A stretch of DNA of 64,000 bases from Faecalicatena absiana. Its GTDB lineage: Bacteria > Bacillota > Bacilli > Lactobacillales > Lactobacillaceae. Below are positions 46,744 to 54,329 of the stretch, piece by piece. Where the stretch lies: positions 28,483 through 92,482 of the forward strand of contig JAEDAG010000007.1 of assembly GCA_017309015.1 (NCBI GenBank), written 5' to 3'. How positions within the stretch are numbered: position 1 is the first letter of the stretch; each line of letters starts with the position of its first letter. The notes below the pieces were generated by a model. That model had not been told where the DNA came from, made no database searches, and saw only the letters and a list, made by a program, of their open reading frames with translations. The position numbers and the translations under genes are program-made.

Positions 46744-47628
46744 CTAGGAATTTACCTTTTTTCGCCGTTCCCTGATCCAGCACCAGCTGCCGAAAAACAG
46801 GGTCCAAAGGACGGACAGGGTCGCGCCAAAGACGTCGTTTGGAATGAAGAAGAGGCTGAAGAAGATGATCAAGAAGAACAAGATGGTCAAAGGACTGGCC
46901 ACCTGGTAAAGCGGCATCTTAAAGCCGTCTTCCATAAAGTCGCTTGACTGCCGGTACTTGCGGTGGGCCAGAAGGGCCAGAACGTAGACCAGGATGAACA
47001 TGTCGCTGGTTGCCCCGGCAACCTTGCTGAAGACCTCAATCGCCGCGCTGGAGAAGCTCAGGGCCGGCGCGATGAGGACGAAGCAGACGGAAACGAGCAA
47101 TCCGCGGGCCGGCACACCATTTGGTGAGATTTTGGCAAAATGCTTCTTAAGGAAGGAACCCTTTGGCGCTTCTTCGGCCAGCTGGAAGAGGTGGCGGCCA
47201 GAAGAGAAGATGCAGGAGTTCAAGGCACTTGCCGCTGCCGTGAGGACGATAAAGTTAAAGACGGAAGCGACCGCGTTGAAGCCGGCGATCTGGAAGACCT
47301 GAACGAAGGGGGAGCTGCTTGCGGAAATCGTCCACCAAGGGATGACGCACATGATCACGACCAAGGTCGCGATGTAGAACAAGAGAATCCGGAGCAAAGT
47401 TTCGTTGACGGCCTTCTTGATGACGTGCTGGGGATCCTTGGCCTCGCCGATAGTGATGGTCACGAATTCAATCCCGGCAAAGACGACTGATGGTCCAGTG
47501 GCCGAAATGGTGGTCCCAGCCCCCAAGAAGAGGCCAGTCCCGATCGTGCCGCCAATCGCGATCATCTGCACGTGGCGGTTGGACAGAGAGCGGATGGTCC
47601 CGTCCCTGTTTTCGATTTTGTCTGCCAT
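46744..47628 (-). pseudogene. Amino acid permease with large in-frame internal deletion
   Basis: The 294-codon frame matches the neighbouring permease from its first residues to ISATGPSVV. It then jumps directly to FAGIEFVTITIGEAKDP. About 170 residues (roughly helices 2 to 5 and the start of 6) are absent, but the reading frame is kept. The start at 47628 follows AAGGAGTC. Half a transporter core is missing, so transport is unlikely. It is a tandem paralogue of the gene at 45146-46540, and the retained parts are still highly similar. Confidence 0.8.
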
Positions 47629-47726
47629 GTTAAGACTCCTTAAATTTAAATTAGAAACAAAACAATAAGTCCATAATATAGATAATAGTTGTTTTTGTAA
47701 AGGAAAAATCTTATAAATGACAGAAA

Positions 47727-47762
47727 GCAGGCCTTCATTCCTAATAAAGGAACGCAGGCCTG
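47727..47762 (-). terminator. Terminator of the unknown gene at 47789
   Basis: AGGCCTGCGTTCCT / AGGAATGAAGGCCT imperfect hairpin on the minus strand, 27 bases past the stop. Confidence 0.65.
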
Positions 47763-47788
47763 GCAGTTTGCTGATCTTGCTATTTAAT

Positions 47789-48550
47789 TTAGCAATCGAG
47801 GAGGCCAAGCAGCGGCTTGCACTTGTCCAGCGGATAGGGGGCGTCAGGCGCGGCGTGCAGCTCAACGCGCTTGACGCGGACGGTCTTCAGCTCCTGGCCG
47901 GCCTGGACGATGCCTACCGCGCCTGCATAAGCCTGGACTTGGTCAGCCAGGTAGCAGTACTCCCGGTCGCTGTCTTCATCATCGTCAGTGAAAGCAACGA
48001 TGGCAAAGGCATGCTGGCCGGCCGCGGGCAGGATCCGGTTTGTCCAGCAGATGCCTTGGCAGCTGGCGGGCAGGTACTTGCGCAAGAGGGCTGCCAGGTC
48101 AGCGCCATTGAAGCATGGTTCTGTCCAAGTAGGCAAATAGCCTTTCCAGACCTGCAGGTCCTCGTCTTCAAAGCGCAGCTTCAGCTCGTCGTCTAGGTCA
48201 CTGGCTTGGCCTGCTGCCTCCTGCTCAGTGAAATACTGGCGGAAGCTGGTCAAAAGATAGTCCGCCGTCTGCTTAGGCAGGGTGAAGCGGTGGCGCTCCC
48301 GGCAGCGCACCTTGGCATTCAGGCCAGGAAAGCTAAGTGGCGGTATTTCGGAATCCGTGACCAAGTCGAAGGCGGAATAGCTGCCATGGCCATTGCTCAT
48401 TAAGCTGAGCCGCTGCTTGCAGTCCTGGATGAGCACGTCATTACCCGGCAAAAATTCAGAAGTTTGCAGGATGGTCATGGGGTTGTTGACAAGAGTGAGC
48501 TTTTTGATGGGACCTAAGTCGCTGATTTTGTTCACGGTTGTATGTTTCAT
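47789..48550 (-). CDS. Unknown 253-aa protein
   Basis: I do not recognise this protein. It has no signal peptide or membrane helix. It contains a Cys/Arg patch (KVRCRERHRF), an acidic run (FTDDDEDSDREYCYLADQV) and a proline-leucine C-terminus. GC-rich codon use matches its neighbours, which supports a real gene. It is a single gene between the deleted permease and pepV, each with its own terminator or promoter. The start at 48550 has a moderate purine-rich box upstream. Confidence 0.65.
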   Translation of the reverse strand: MKHTTVNKISDLGPIKKLTLVNNPMTILQTSEFLPGNDVLIQDCKQRLSLMSNGHGSYSAFDLVTDSEIPPLSFPGLNAKVRCRERHRFTLPKQTADYLLTSFRQYFTEQEAAGQASDLDDELKLRFEDEDLQVWKGYLPTWTEPCFNGADLAALLRKYLPASCQGICWTNRILPAAGQHAFAIVAFTDDDEDSDREYCYLADQVQAYAGAVGIVQAGQELKTVRVKRVELHAAPDAPYPLDKCKPLLGLLDC

Positions 48551-48645
48551 AATCTGCCTCGCTTTTTTTGCAATTGTCGATATTGGTTTGAGCTAAGGCA
48601 ATTTTAGCAAAAAGAAAAAGCGATGCAACCGCACCGCTTTTCAGT

Positions 48646-50055
48646 TTAATCAGCGTCTTTAGTCAGTTCGTAGATGGCTTCGGCGTAGATCGCGATTGAG
48701 TCGATCAGGTCCTTGACCATCATGTATTCGTTGGCCGCGTGCATGACCATCGGGCCGTTTTCCGGCTGGGCGCCGAAGGCAACCCCGCGCTTGAAGAGGC
48801 GGCCGTAGGTACCGCCGCCGATAACGACTTCGTGGCCCTTGTTCCCGGTCTGCTTTTCGTAGACCTTGAGCAGGGTTTGAACCAGTGGATCGTCGCCTGG
48901 CACGTAGTGCGGCTCTTCAAAGCCATTGTAGCTGACGTCCAGGATGCCGCCGAACTTGGCCATGACCTGCTTGACCATGGTGTCAGGGTCAGTGCCTTGC
49001 GGGTAGCGGACGTTGTTCTTCATCAAGGCCTCGCCGTCGTGTTCGTAGGCAAAAATGGTTGAGGAGCTGGCGATTTGGCCCATCAAGTCGTCCTTGTGGT
49101 AGATGCCCAGCTTTTTCCCGTAGAAGTCTTCGTGAGCCACGTCGGCTAAGAAGTGAAGGAAGTTCTTGTCTCTGCCGGCAAAAGCATAGCGGTCCAAGAA
49201 CAAGGCCAGGAAGGTGGCGGAGTTCTTGCCGACTTGCGGGGCAGAGGCGTGGGCGCCTTGGCCAACCAGCACGATGTCGGCTGCGTCTCCCTTGACGTCA
49301 AAGCTGCCTTCCAGGCCATTGTCGGCCAAGAAGAGCTGGTAGGCAGCGGCCATGTCGTCCAGCTTTGGCCCTGTGATCGTGGCCCGGGTTACCTGTGGAG
49401 TCACGTTGGTGGCGATGCCGGCCTTGAAGGACTGCAGGACGCAGTCGCCCTTGGCGGCGTCGTTTTTGAAGGTGAATTCCAGGGTAAAGATCCCTTGTTC
49501 GCCGTTGATGATCGGGTATTCAGCGTCAGGGGAGAAGACGATGTCTGGCGTTGGCTCATGCTTCAAGTAGTAGTCGATGCCAACCCAGTTGGTTTCTTCA
49601 TTGGTTCCCAAGACGAAGTCGATCTTCTTTTTGGGCTTAAAGCCGGCTTCCTTTAAAAGGAGCATCCCGTAGTAGGCTGCCAGGCTTGGTCCCTTGTCGT
49701 CGGCACTGCCGCGTCCGTAGATCCGGCCTTCAGCGTCGATTTCCATCTTGAAGGGGTCATGGGTCCAGCCATCGCCGGCAGGAACGACGTCCATGTGGCC
49801 GATGATGCCCAGGCGCTGGTCGCCTTCACCGAAGTTGACCCGGCCAGCGTAGTTGGCGAAGTTTTCCGTGTCAAAGCCGTCGCGCTGGGCGAAGCTGAGG
49901 AACTTGGTCATAGCCTTGACCGGGCCAGGGCCAACGGGGTATTCCGCGCTGGCCTTGGCCAGGTCTTCGGATGAGTCGATGGCGATCAATTCCGCCAAGT
50001 CCTTGAGGATGGCGTCCTTTTTGGCGGCCGCGAGTTCTTTGTAGTTTAATTCCAT
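48646..50055 (-). CDS. pepV: Dipeptidase PepV (M20 family)
   Basis: PepV is a zinc-dependent cytoplasmic dipeptidase of 469 aa that completes peptide breakdown after oligopeptide uptake. Metal and catalytic landmarks are GHMDVVPAGDGW, GRGSADDKGP, GTNEETNW and SPDAEYP, with a lid-domain His in GQGAHAS. Overall it resembles the well-studied L. delbrueckii enzyme very closely. The ATG at 50055 follows CAGGAGAAAATA. The adjacent upstream DNA holds the 42-bp arrays. Confidence 0.94.
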   Translation of the reverse strand: MELNYKELAAAKKDAILKDLAELIAIDSSEDLAKASAEYPVGPGPVKAMTKFLSFAQRDGFDTENFANYAGRVNFGEGDQRLGIIGHMDVVPAGDGWTHDPFKMEIDAEGRIYGRGSADDKGPSLAAYYGMLLLKEAGFKPKKKIDFVLGTNEETNWVGIDYYLKHEPTPDIVFSPDAEYPIINGEQGIFTLEFTFKNDAAKGDCVLQSFKAGIATNVTPQVTRATITGPKLDDMAAAYQLFLADNGLEGSFDVKGDAADIVLVGQGAHASAPQVGKNSATFLALFLDRYAFAGRDKNFLHFLADVAHEDFYGKKLGIYHKDDLMGQIASSSTIFAYEHDGEALMKNNVRYPQGTDPDTMVKQVMAKFGGILDVSYNGFEEPHYVPGDDPLVQTLLKVYEKQTGNKGHEVVIGGGTYGRLFKRGVAFGAQPENGPMVMHAANEYMMVKDLIDSIAIYAEAIYELTKDAD

Positions 50056-50169
50056 TATTTTCTCCTGTTTCAGCTGCTTTTATCAGATTAGTTACAAAAA
50101 GTAACCAAATGCTTAAGTAAAATTCTAACAATCTTCGCCAGCCCTGGCAAACAATTAGGCATGGGCTTT

Positions 50170-50498
50170 GGCTGCGGTAAAAGCGGGGCTGATTTTTGTT
50201 GATTTTGCCATGGCTGCGGTAAAAACGGGGCTGATTTTGTTTGATTTGGCTTTGGCTGCGGTAAAAACGGGGCTGATTTTGTTTGATTTGGCTTTGGCTG
50301 CGGTAAAAACGGGGCTGATTTTTGTTGATTCGGCTTTGGCTGCGGTAAAAGCGGGGCTGATTTTGTTTGATTTGGCTTTGGCTGCGGTAAAAACGGGGCT
50401 GATTTTGTTTGATTCGGCTTTGGCTGCGGTAAAAACGGGGCTGATTTTGTTTGATTTGGCTTTGGCTGCGGTAAAAGCGGGGCTGATTTATTGTTTAG
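50170..50498 (+). repeat. 42-bp tandem array, left arm (8 units)
   Basis: Units begin at 50170, 50212, 50254, 50296, 50338, 50380, 50422 and 50464. The shared core is GGCTGCGGTAAAAACGGGG then CTGATTTT. Units differ by a few substitutions (A or G before CGGGG; TTTTTGTT or TTTTGTTT). The array faces an inverted array that begins at 50499. It occupies most of the gap upstream of pepV. Confidence 0.9.
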
Positions 50499-50573
50499 AT
50501 CCCCGTTTATTACTGAACCAAACGTTTTTTTCGAAAAATGATCCCCGTTTATTACTGAGCCAAACGTTTTTTT
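50499..50573 (-). repeat. 42-bp tandem array, right arm, first part (cut by ISL3 element)
   Basis: Units begin at 50499 and 50541, with core GATCCCCGTTTATTACTGA. The second unit is interrupted at 50573 by the insertion sequence and resumes at 52086-52101. Confidence 0.88.
50566..50573 (+). repeat. Target-site duplication of the ISL3 element, left copy
   Basis: GTTTTTTT directly before the left terminal repeat; the same 8 bases occur at 52086-52093 after the right end. Eight bases is the size expected for ISL3-family elements. Confidence 0.85.
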
Positions 50574-52085
50574 GGTTCTGTATAAAAACGTGTGTAAATT
50601 AACTAAGGGACTTAAGGCTTCTTCCGAGATAATTCCATTAATCTCAAGAAGAAATATTCATCATCTGGATATCCATAACCCTTGCGTCTCTCAGTTTTGA
50701 TCTTGTTGTTAATACCCTCTAATTTGCCCGTAGATATCCTGTACTTAGCGAATGAATAGATTCCTGACAGGTGGCGCTGTAAGAGTCTGGCAAACCACTT
50801 AAAGTGGCTATTCTCAGTCTCGATACAAATATCTATGATGTACTCGAGTTTGACGCACATCTCCACTTCATCATTTGAGCTATATGCCTGATCCAATAGG
50901 TCTTTGACGATGTCTATTGTGAAGAACAATCTGTTTTCCTCTAGTAGATCGTCATACCAGCTCTCATTATCACCATGAGCTCTAATCTCTGGCTTATTGA
51001 AGATTTCGCCAGGCACAGATACTAGCTTTCCTTGTCGAGCATCTCCATCCTTTTGAACTAGGGTAGATCGTTTAGACATCAAGATATAACGAGAGTTCTT
51101 AAGCAATTTGGCTGCTTCTGGGGTACCTTCTTCAGCTAGTCTCTTTTGTTCATCCTTACGGATTTCAGAAACAACTTTATCGTTGAAATTCTTGATGATG
51201 TGGAAGCGGTCATAGACAATGTCTAGCTTGGGATAGCGCTCTTTAAAGGCTTCTTCAAAGTCTGAGTTCATGTCACAAGCAACTGCTTCAACCTTAGACA
51301 TCCACTCATCGCCAACATGATCCATAAACTCATAAACAACGGCCTTCTTCTTGCCATGGGCTAAGTAAAGAATGTGCCCAGTTTCCCAGTCAATGATTAC
51401 AGTGGCGTATTTATAACCATCGTGCAGTTTGAATTCATCTATGGCTAAGTATCTTGCCTGTCTTTCAGGTTTAATGAGCGTCTTTCCATCGATTGTAAAT
51501 TTAGATAATAGGAGTTCCTTGTGAATCGACTTAACTGTCATTTTATCAAGGCCAGTAATTTCAGCGACTTGTTTTAGAGTGCATCCATCGCTTAGTAGGC
51601 GCTCAGTGCATTCTTTTAAAGCCTTGGTAATTCGATAACCATTGGCTTTAAAGGGAATAGACTGACTTCTGGTATTAAATTTACAATCAGTATTGAGACA
51701 ACGAAAACGTGCGTAAGATACCTTAATCTTAGTATGTTCTAGTCCCAGAGGAATATGCCTAAGGGTAGTGACAAGGGTTCCATTCTTGACTAGCTTCGTT
51801 GAGCAGTCGGGGCAGAAACCAGGTTCACACTCGGCTAATTTTCCAACAAAGATTTTTTCACCTTCATTTTGAATTGGCATACCCAATTGAATAAAGTCGG
51901 TTAAGCCAGATTCGAAAAATAAGATGCCTTTGTTAGATTCAAAGCCTTGAGTAGAAACTGTCTGTTCTGTATAATTCATAGTAAGAAGGGCCCCTCGTGT
52001 TTTTGTGGTTATTAACATTGTAAGGGACAACCCTTCTTTTTTGTTGTCTAATTTTTACTATTTACACACGAATTTATACTGAACC
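50574..52085 (-). mobile_element. ISL3-family insertion sequence, complete
   Basis: A 1512-base element bounded by inverted repeats: the left end reads GGTTCTGTATAAAAACGTGT, and the right end on the complement reads GGTTCAGTATAAATTCGTGT, continuing GTAAAT on both. It is flanked by an 8-base duplication GTTTTTTT and carries one transposase gene on the minus strand. It is inserted inside the 42-bp array. Confidence 0.93.
50612..51979 (-). CDS. ISL3-family transposase
   Basis: The 455-aa protein has an N-terminal zinc finger (CPDCSTKLVKNG and a CLNTDCKF pair), a helix-turn-helix near LKQVAEITGLDKMTVKSIHK and a C-terminal DDE_Tnp_ISL3 catalytic domain (AIDEFKLHDGYKYATVIIDW, then VACDMNSDFEEAF, with a distal TGKLEGINNKIK Glu). 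The start is uncertain: ATG at 51979 is taken, while an in-frame ATG at 52018 would add 13 residues. It appears intact, and the flanking duplication suggests recent insertion. Confidence 0.92.
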   Translation of the reverse strand: MNYTEQTVSTQGFESNKGILFFESGLTDFIQLGMPIQNEGEKIFVGKLAECEPGFCPDCSTKLVKNGTLVTTLRHIPLGLEHTKIKVSYARFRCLNTDCKFNTRSQSIPFKANGYRITKALKECTERLLSDGCTLKQVAEITGLDKMTVKSIHKELLLSKFTIDGKTLIKPERQARYLAIDEFKLHDGYKYATVIIDWETGHILYLAHGKKKAVVYEFMDHVGDEWMSKVEAVACDMNSDFEEAFKERYPKLDIVYDRFHIIKNFNDKVVSEIRKDEQKRLAEEGTPEAAKLLKNSRYILMSKRSTLVQKDGDARQGKLVSVPGEIFNKPEIRAHGDNESWYDDLLEENRLFFTIDIVKDLLDQAYSSNDEVEMCVKLEYIIDICIETENSHFKWFARLLQRHLSGIYSFAKYRISTGKLEGINNKIKTERRKGYGYPDDEYFFLRLMELSRKKP

Positions 52086-52353
52086 GTTTTTTTCGAAAAA
52101 TGATCCCCGTTTATTACTGAGCCAAGCGATTTTTTCGAAAAATGATCCCCGTTTATTACTGAGCCAAGCGATTTTTTCGAAAAATGATCCCCGTTTATTA
52201 CTGAGCCAAGCGATTTTTTCGAAAAATGATCCCCGTTTATTACTGAGCCAAGCGATTTTTTCGAAAAACGATCCCCGTTTATTACTGAACCACGAGATTT
52301 TTTCAAAAAATGATCCCCGTTTATTACTGAACCAAACGATTTTTGCATCAGTT
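52086..52353 (-). repeat. 42-bp tandem array, right arm, second part
   Basis: After the insertion the broken unit resumes (52086-52101). Six more units begin at 52102, 52144, 52186, 52228, 52270 and 52312. Together with 50499 and 50541 they make eight units, equal to the left arm. Some units are identical over 42 bases; the last two show more changes. Confidence 0.9.
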
Positions 52354-52475
52354 AGGTACCTTTAGGGGATCATTTTGATAAAAATGTCAGTAGTTAGGTA
52401 CTTTTAGGGGCTGATTTGCGATGTAGTTAGTCATTTTTGAAAAAATGTTCCCCGCAAAGTCCCCAACTGCCGCCT
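52349..52475. repeat. Additional repeat-family copies with hairpin
   Basis: Two copies of AGTTAGGTACNTTTAGGGG (near 52351 and 52393) are followed by CCCCGCAAAGTCCCCAACT near 52452, which can fold back on them. These match the type seen at 42.93-43.25 kb rather than the adjoining array. Confidence 0.65.
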
Positions 52476-52488
52476 CCAGCCCAATCAA

Positions 52489-52511
52489 AAAAGCTGCCTT
52501 TCGGCAGCTGA
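52489..52511 (-). terminator. Terminator of the RpiR-type gene
   Basis: CAGCTGCC / GGCAGCT hairpin with loop GAAA and TTTTTT on the minus strand, immediately after the stop. Confidence 0.85.
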
Positions 52512-53267
52512 TTAATGGCGGTATTTGGTTGCGGCAATATCGATGACTCTTTCGGTAAAGACGACGGGGATTGACTGCGGGTCGACCGGCAGCCCTTGAG
52601 CCAGGTTCTTGCCTGGCAGGATGATGACCTTCTTGAAGTACTTTTTCAAAGGCGTGTCTGGGTTCATCGTGATCAAGTAGCTGTGCTTGAAATGTGAGAT
52701 GGACTTAGGCAGGGGGGAGGAGCCAAAAAGCTTGGAGATCCCGGAAACCGAGTAGAAGACGGCAGTTGAGTCTTCATTGCTCAAAGGGAAGAGGTGCTCG
52801 CCAGCAGCCAGGGCATCCCCGAAGTAGGTCGCCTTCCCCAGGTCCCGCATCCCCATGCAGAGCAGGCGGGCCGGCAATTCAGAATAGTAGATCCCGAAGA
52901 TGAAATTGTTGGAGCTGTTGATCAGGACGTCAGCCAGCTCATCGGCATCGGTCTCGTTGGTGGTCCAGACTTGATTGATGGCATCGTGGTAGTCCTGCAG
53001 GTATTCGCTGGTCGAGACCATGGCGCTCTGGCTTTCCTGCTTCTTGATGTAGGTCAGCAGCTGAAACTTGAATTCCTTGAAGCCAGAATAGCCCATCTTC
53101 TGGCAAAAGCGCTGTACGGAGGCCAGGCTGGTCCCGGCTTCTTCCGCCAGGTGATTGATGGTCAGGGATTCAACGTTGGTCAAGTCCTTGGTCATGCGGT
53201 TCATGATCTTACGGTCGGATTTGGAAAGCTCCGATGACTCGACCGTGAAAAAATTAGTGATGTCCAT
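52512..53267 (-). CDS. RpiR/MurR-family regulator
   Basis: The 251-aa protein has an N-terminal RpiR helix-turn-helix (INHLAEEAGTSLASVQRFCQ, about residues 37-56) and a C-terminal SIS-like sugar-phosphate domain (NFIFGIYYSELPARLL). Such regulators often sense amino sugars or other sugar phosphates. The ATG at 53267 is about 10 bases past GTGGGGA. It lies beside a cluster with a beta-lactamase-fold hydrolase and dipeptide epimerase that may act on wall peptides. A regulatory link is only suggested by proximity. Confidence 0.82.
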   Translation of the reverse strand: MDITNFFTVESSELSKSDRKIMNRMTKDLTNVESLTINHLAEEAGTSLASVQRFCQKMGYSGFKEFKFQLLTYIKKQESQSAMVSTSEYLQDYHDAINQVWTTNETDADELADVLINSSNNFIFGIYYSELPARLLCMGMRDLGKATYFGDALAAGEHLFPLSNEDSTAVFYSVSGISKLFGSSPLPKSISHFKHSYLITMNPDTPLKKYFKKVIILPGKNLAQGLPVDPQSIPVVFTERVIDIAATKYRH

Positions 53268-53412
53268 GTTTTGCAATCCCCACTTTTAAATAAAATTAAC
53301 AGTTACTATCAATTTTATCATAATTTCTGAAAAATTATCAAAATATTGTGGCTGGAAAGGCCCGCTGCGCGGCAATTACGAGATTGACTTTGCATGGAGA
53401 AAGCAATTTGGT

Positions 53413-53463
53413 CTTAACTTGGGTACTTTTCGGGAAACCGATGTTGAAAAAATACCTAACACC
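53413..53463. repeat. Degenerate solitary repeat-family copy (tentative)
   Basis: TTAACTTGGGTACTTTTCGGG followed 30 bases later by ATACCTAAC resembles the AGTTGGGTACTTTT core. It lies between the RpiR-type gene and the hydrolase gene. Confidence 0.4.
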
Positions 53464-53484
53464 GCGCGTGCCCCAGCCCACACA

Positions 53485-53513
53485 AAAACACTCATCCAAC
53501 TGAGATGAGTGTT
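53485..53513 (-). terminator. Terminator of the beta-lactamase-fold gene
   Basis: CACTCATCT / GGATGAGTG hairpin followed on the minus strand by TTTTTG. It closely resembles the permease terminator at 45100. Confidence 0.78.
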
Positions 53514-53546
53514 CTAAAGCGTCTCCCGTTCGGGCAGCGCGGATAA

Positions 53547-54305
53547 TTATGAAATTGTTCCGCCTAATTCCTGGTAGGCCAGCTCGCCGACCTGGTTCAT
53601 GGCCAGGATGATCTTGGCGCGCTCGCGCAGGCCTTGGTAGTGGCTCATGAAGCAGACGTCCAGATACTGGTCATCGACCATGATTCTGGCGATGTCATGC
53701 TCAGTGTCGTCCAGCTCCCCGGTCTTGTTCCAGGAGCAGCCTTCCGGAAGGTTTTCGATCAATTTGTTGCGGGAGCTTTGGTTGTACATGGCCCCGCGGC
53801 AGATCTCGCCAAAGGGGCTGGGATCGTCCAGCAGCTGCTTGAAGAGCTTCATGGCCGCAGCCGCGGTGATGTAGTTTTCCTTCCCGGTCTGGCTGTCGGC
53901 TTCGGCCATCAGGTAGCGGCCCAGGTGCAGGCCTTGATAGCATTCTTTAAACCAGGCTTCCAGCTGGTCAAAGCCGCACCAGTCGATCAGGACGTTGGTG
54001 GCGGTATTGTCTGAATCTGACAGCATCAAGTCCAGCAGGTCCCGCAAGCTCCAATTCCTTTGGGCCAGGTGGCAGAGCATCCCGCCTTCCACGATCGCCT
54101 CATCTTTGACCGTGACCGTCTGGGTCAGGTCCATAGGGTGGGCCTGCATGTAGGCGGCTACCCCTAATTTGATCAGGCTGGCTGACTTGAAGCGGTCATT
54201 GACGCTGTCTGTTTGAAAAAGAACCTCTCCGGCCGCGTTCGTGATCAGCAGGGCTTCTCTGCCCGGCAAGGGGCGCAGGAGCTGGTCGAGCTTGCTTGCT
54301 AACAT
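53547..54305 (-). CDS. Cytoplasmic class A beta-lactamase-fold serine hydrolase
   Basis: The 252-aa protein shows the penicillin-recognising triad: SASLIK (SxxK, nucleophile Ser at about residue 42), SDSDN (SDN loop, about residue 97) and KTGEL (KTG, about residue 194). There is no signal peptide or membrane helix, so it should stay in the cytoplasm. That argues against a wall transpeptidase or classical resistance enzyme. It lies 24 bases downstream of the dipeptide epimerase gene, so a role in processing peptides from wall turnover is plausible. GGAGGCAAAGCC precedes the ATG. The substrate is unknown. Confidence 0.8.
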   Translation of the reverse strand: MLASKLDQLLRPLPGREALLITNAAGEVLFQTDSVNDRFKSASLIKLGVAAYMQAHPMDLTQTVTVKDEAIVEGGMLCHLAQRNWSLRDLLDLMLSDSDNTATNVLIDWCGFDQLEAWFKECYQGLHLGRYLMAEADSQTGKENYITAAAAMKLFKQLLDDPSPFGEICRGAMYNQSSRNKLIENLPEGCSWNKTGELDDTEHDIARIMVDDQYLDVCFMSHYQGLRERAKIILAMNQVGELAYQELGGTIS

Positions 54306-54329
54306 GGCTTTGCCTCCTTAATGAAAAAA

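Noticed and set aside
50168-50602. 144-codon open frame through the left 42-bp array as a protein gene
   Set aside because: No ribosome site, composition dictated by the repeat, substitutions not biased to silent positions; treated as repeat DNA.
50170-52353. CRISPR array
   Set aside because: Units are contiguous without unique spacers, and no cas genes are in the window.
53547-54305. Beta-lactam resistance gene
   Set aside because: It has the SxxK/SDN/KTG motifs but no signal peptide, and its neighbours are metabolic; a resistance role is unsupported.
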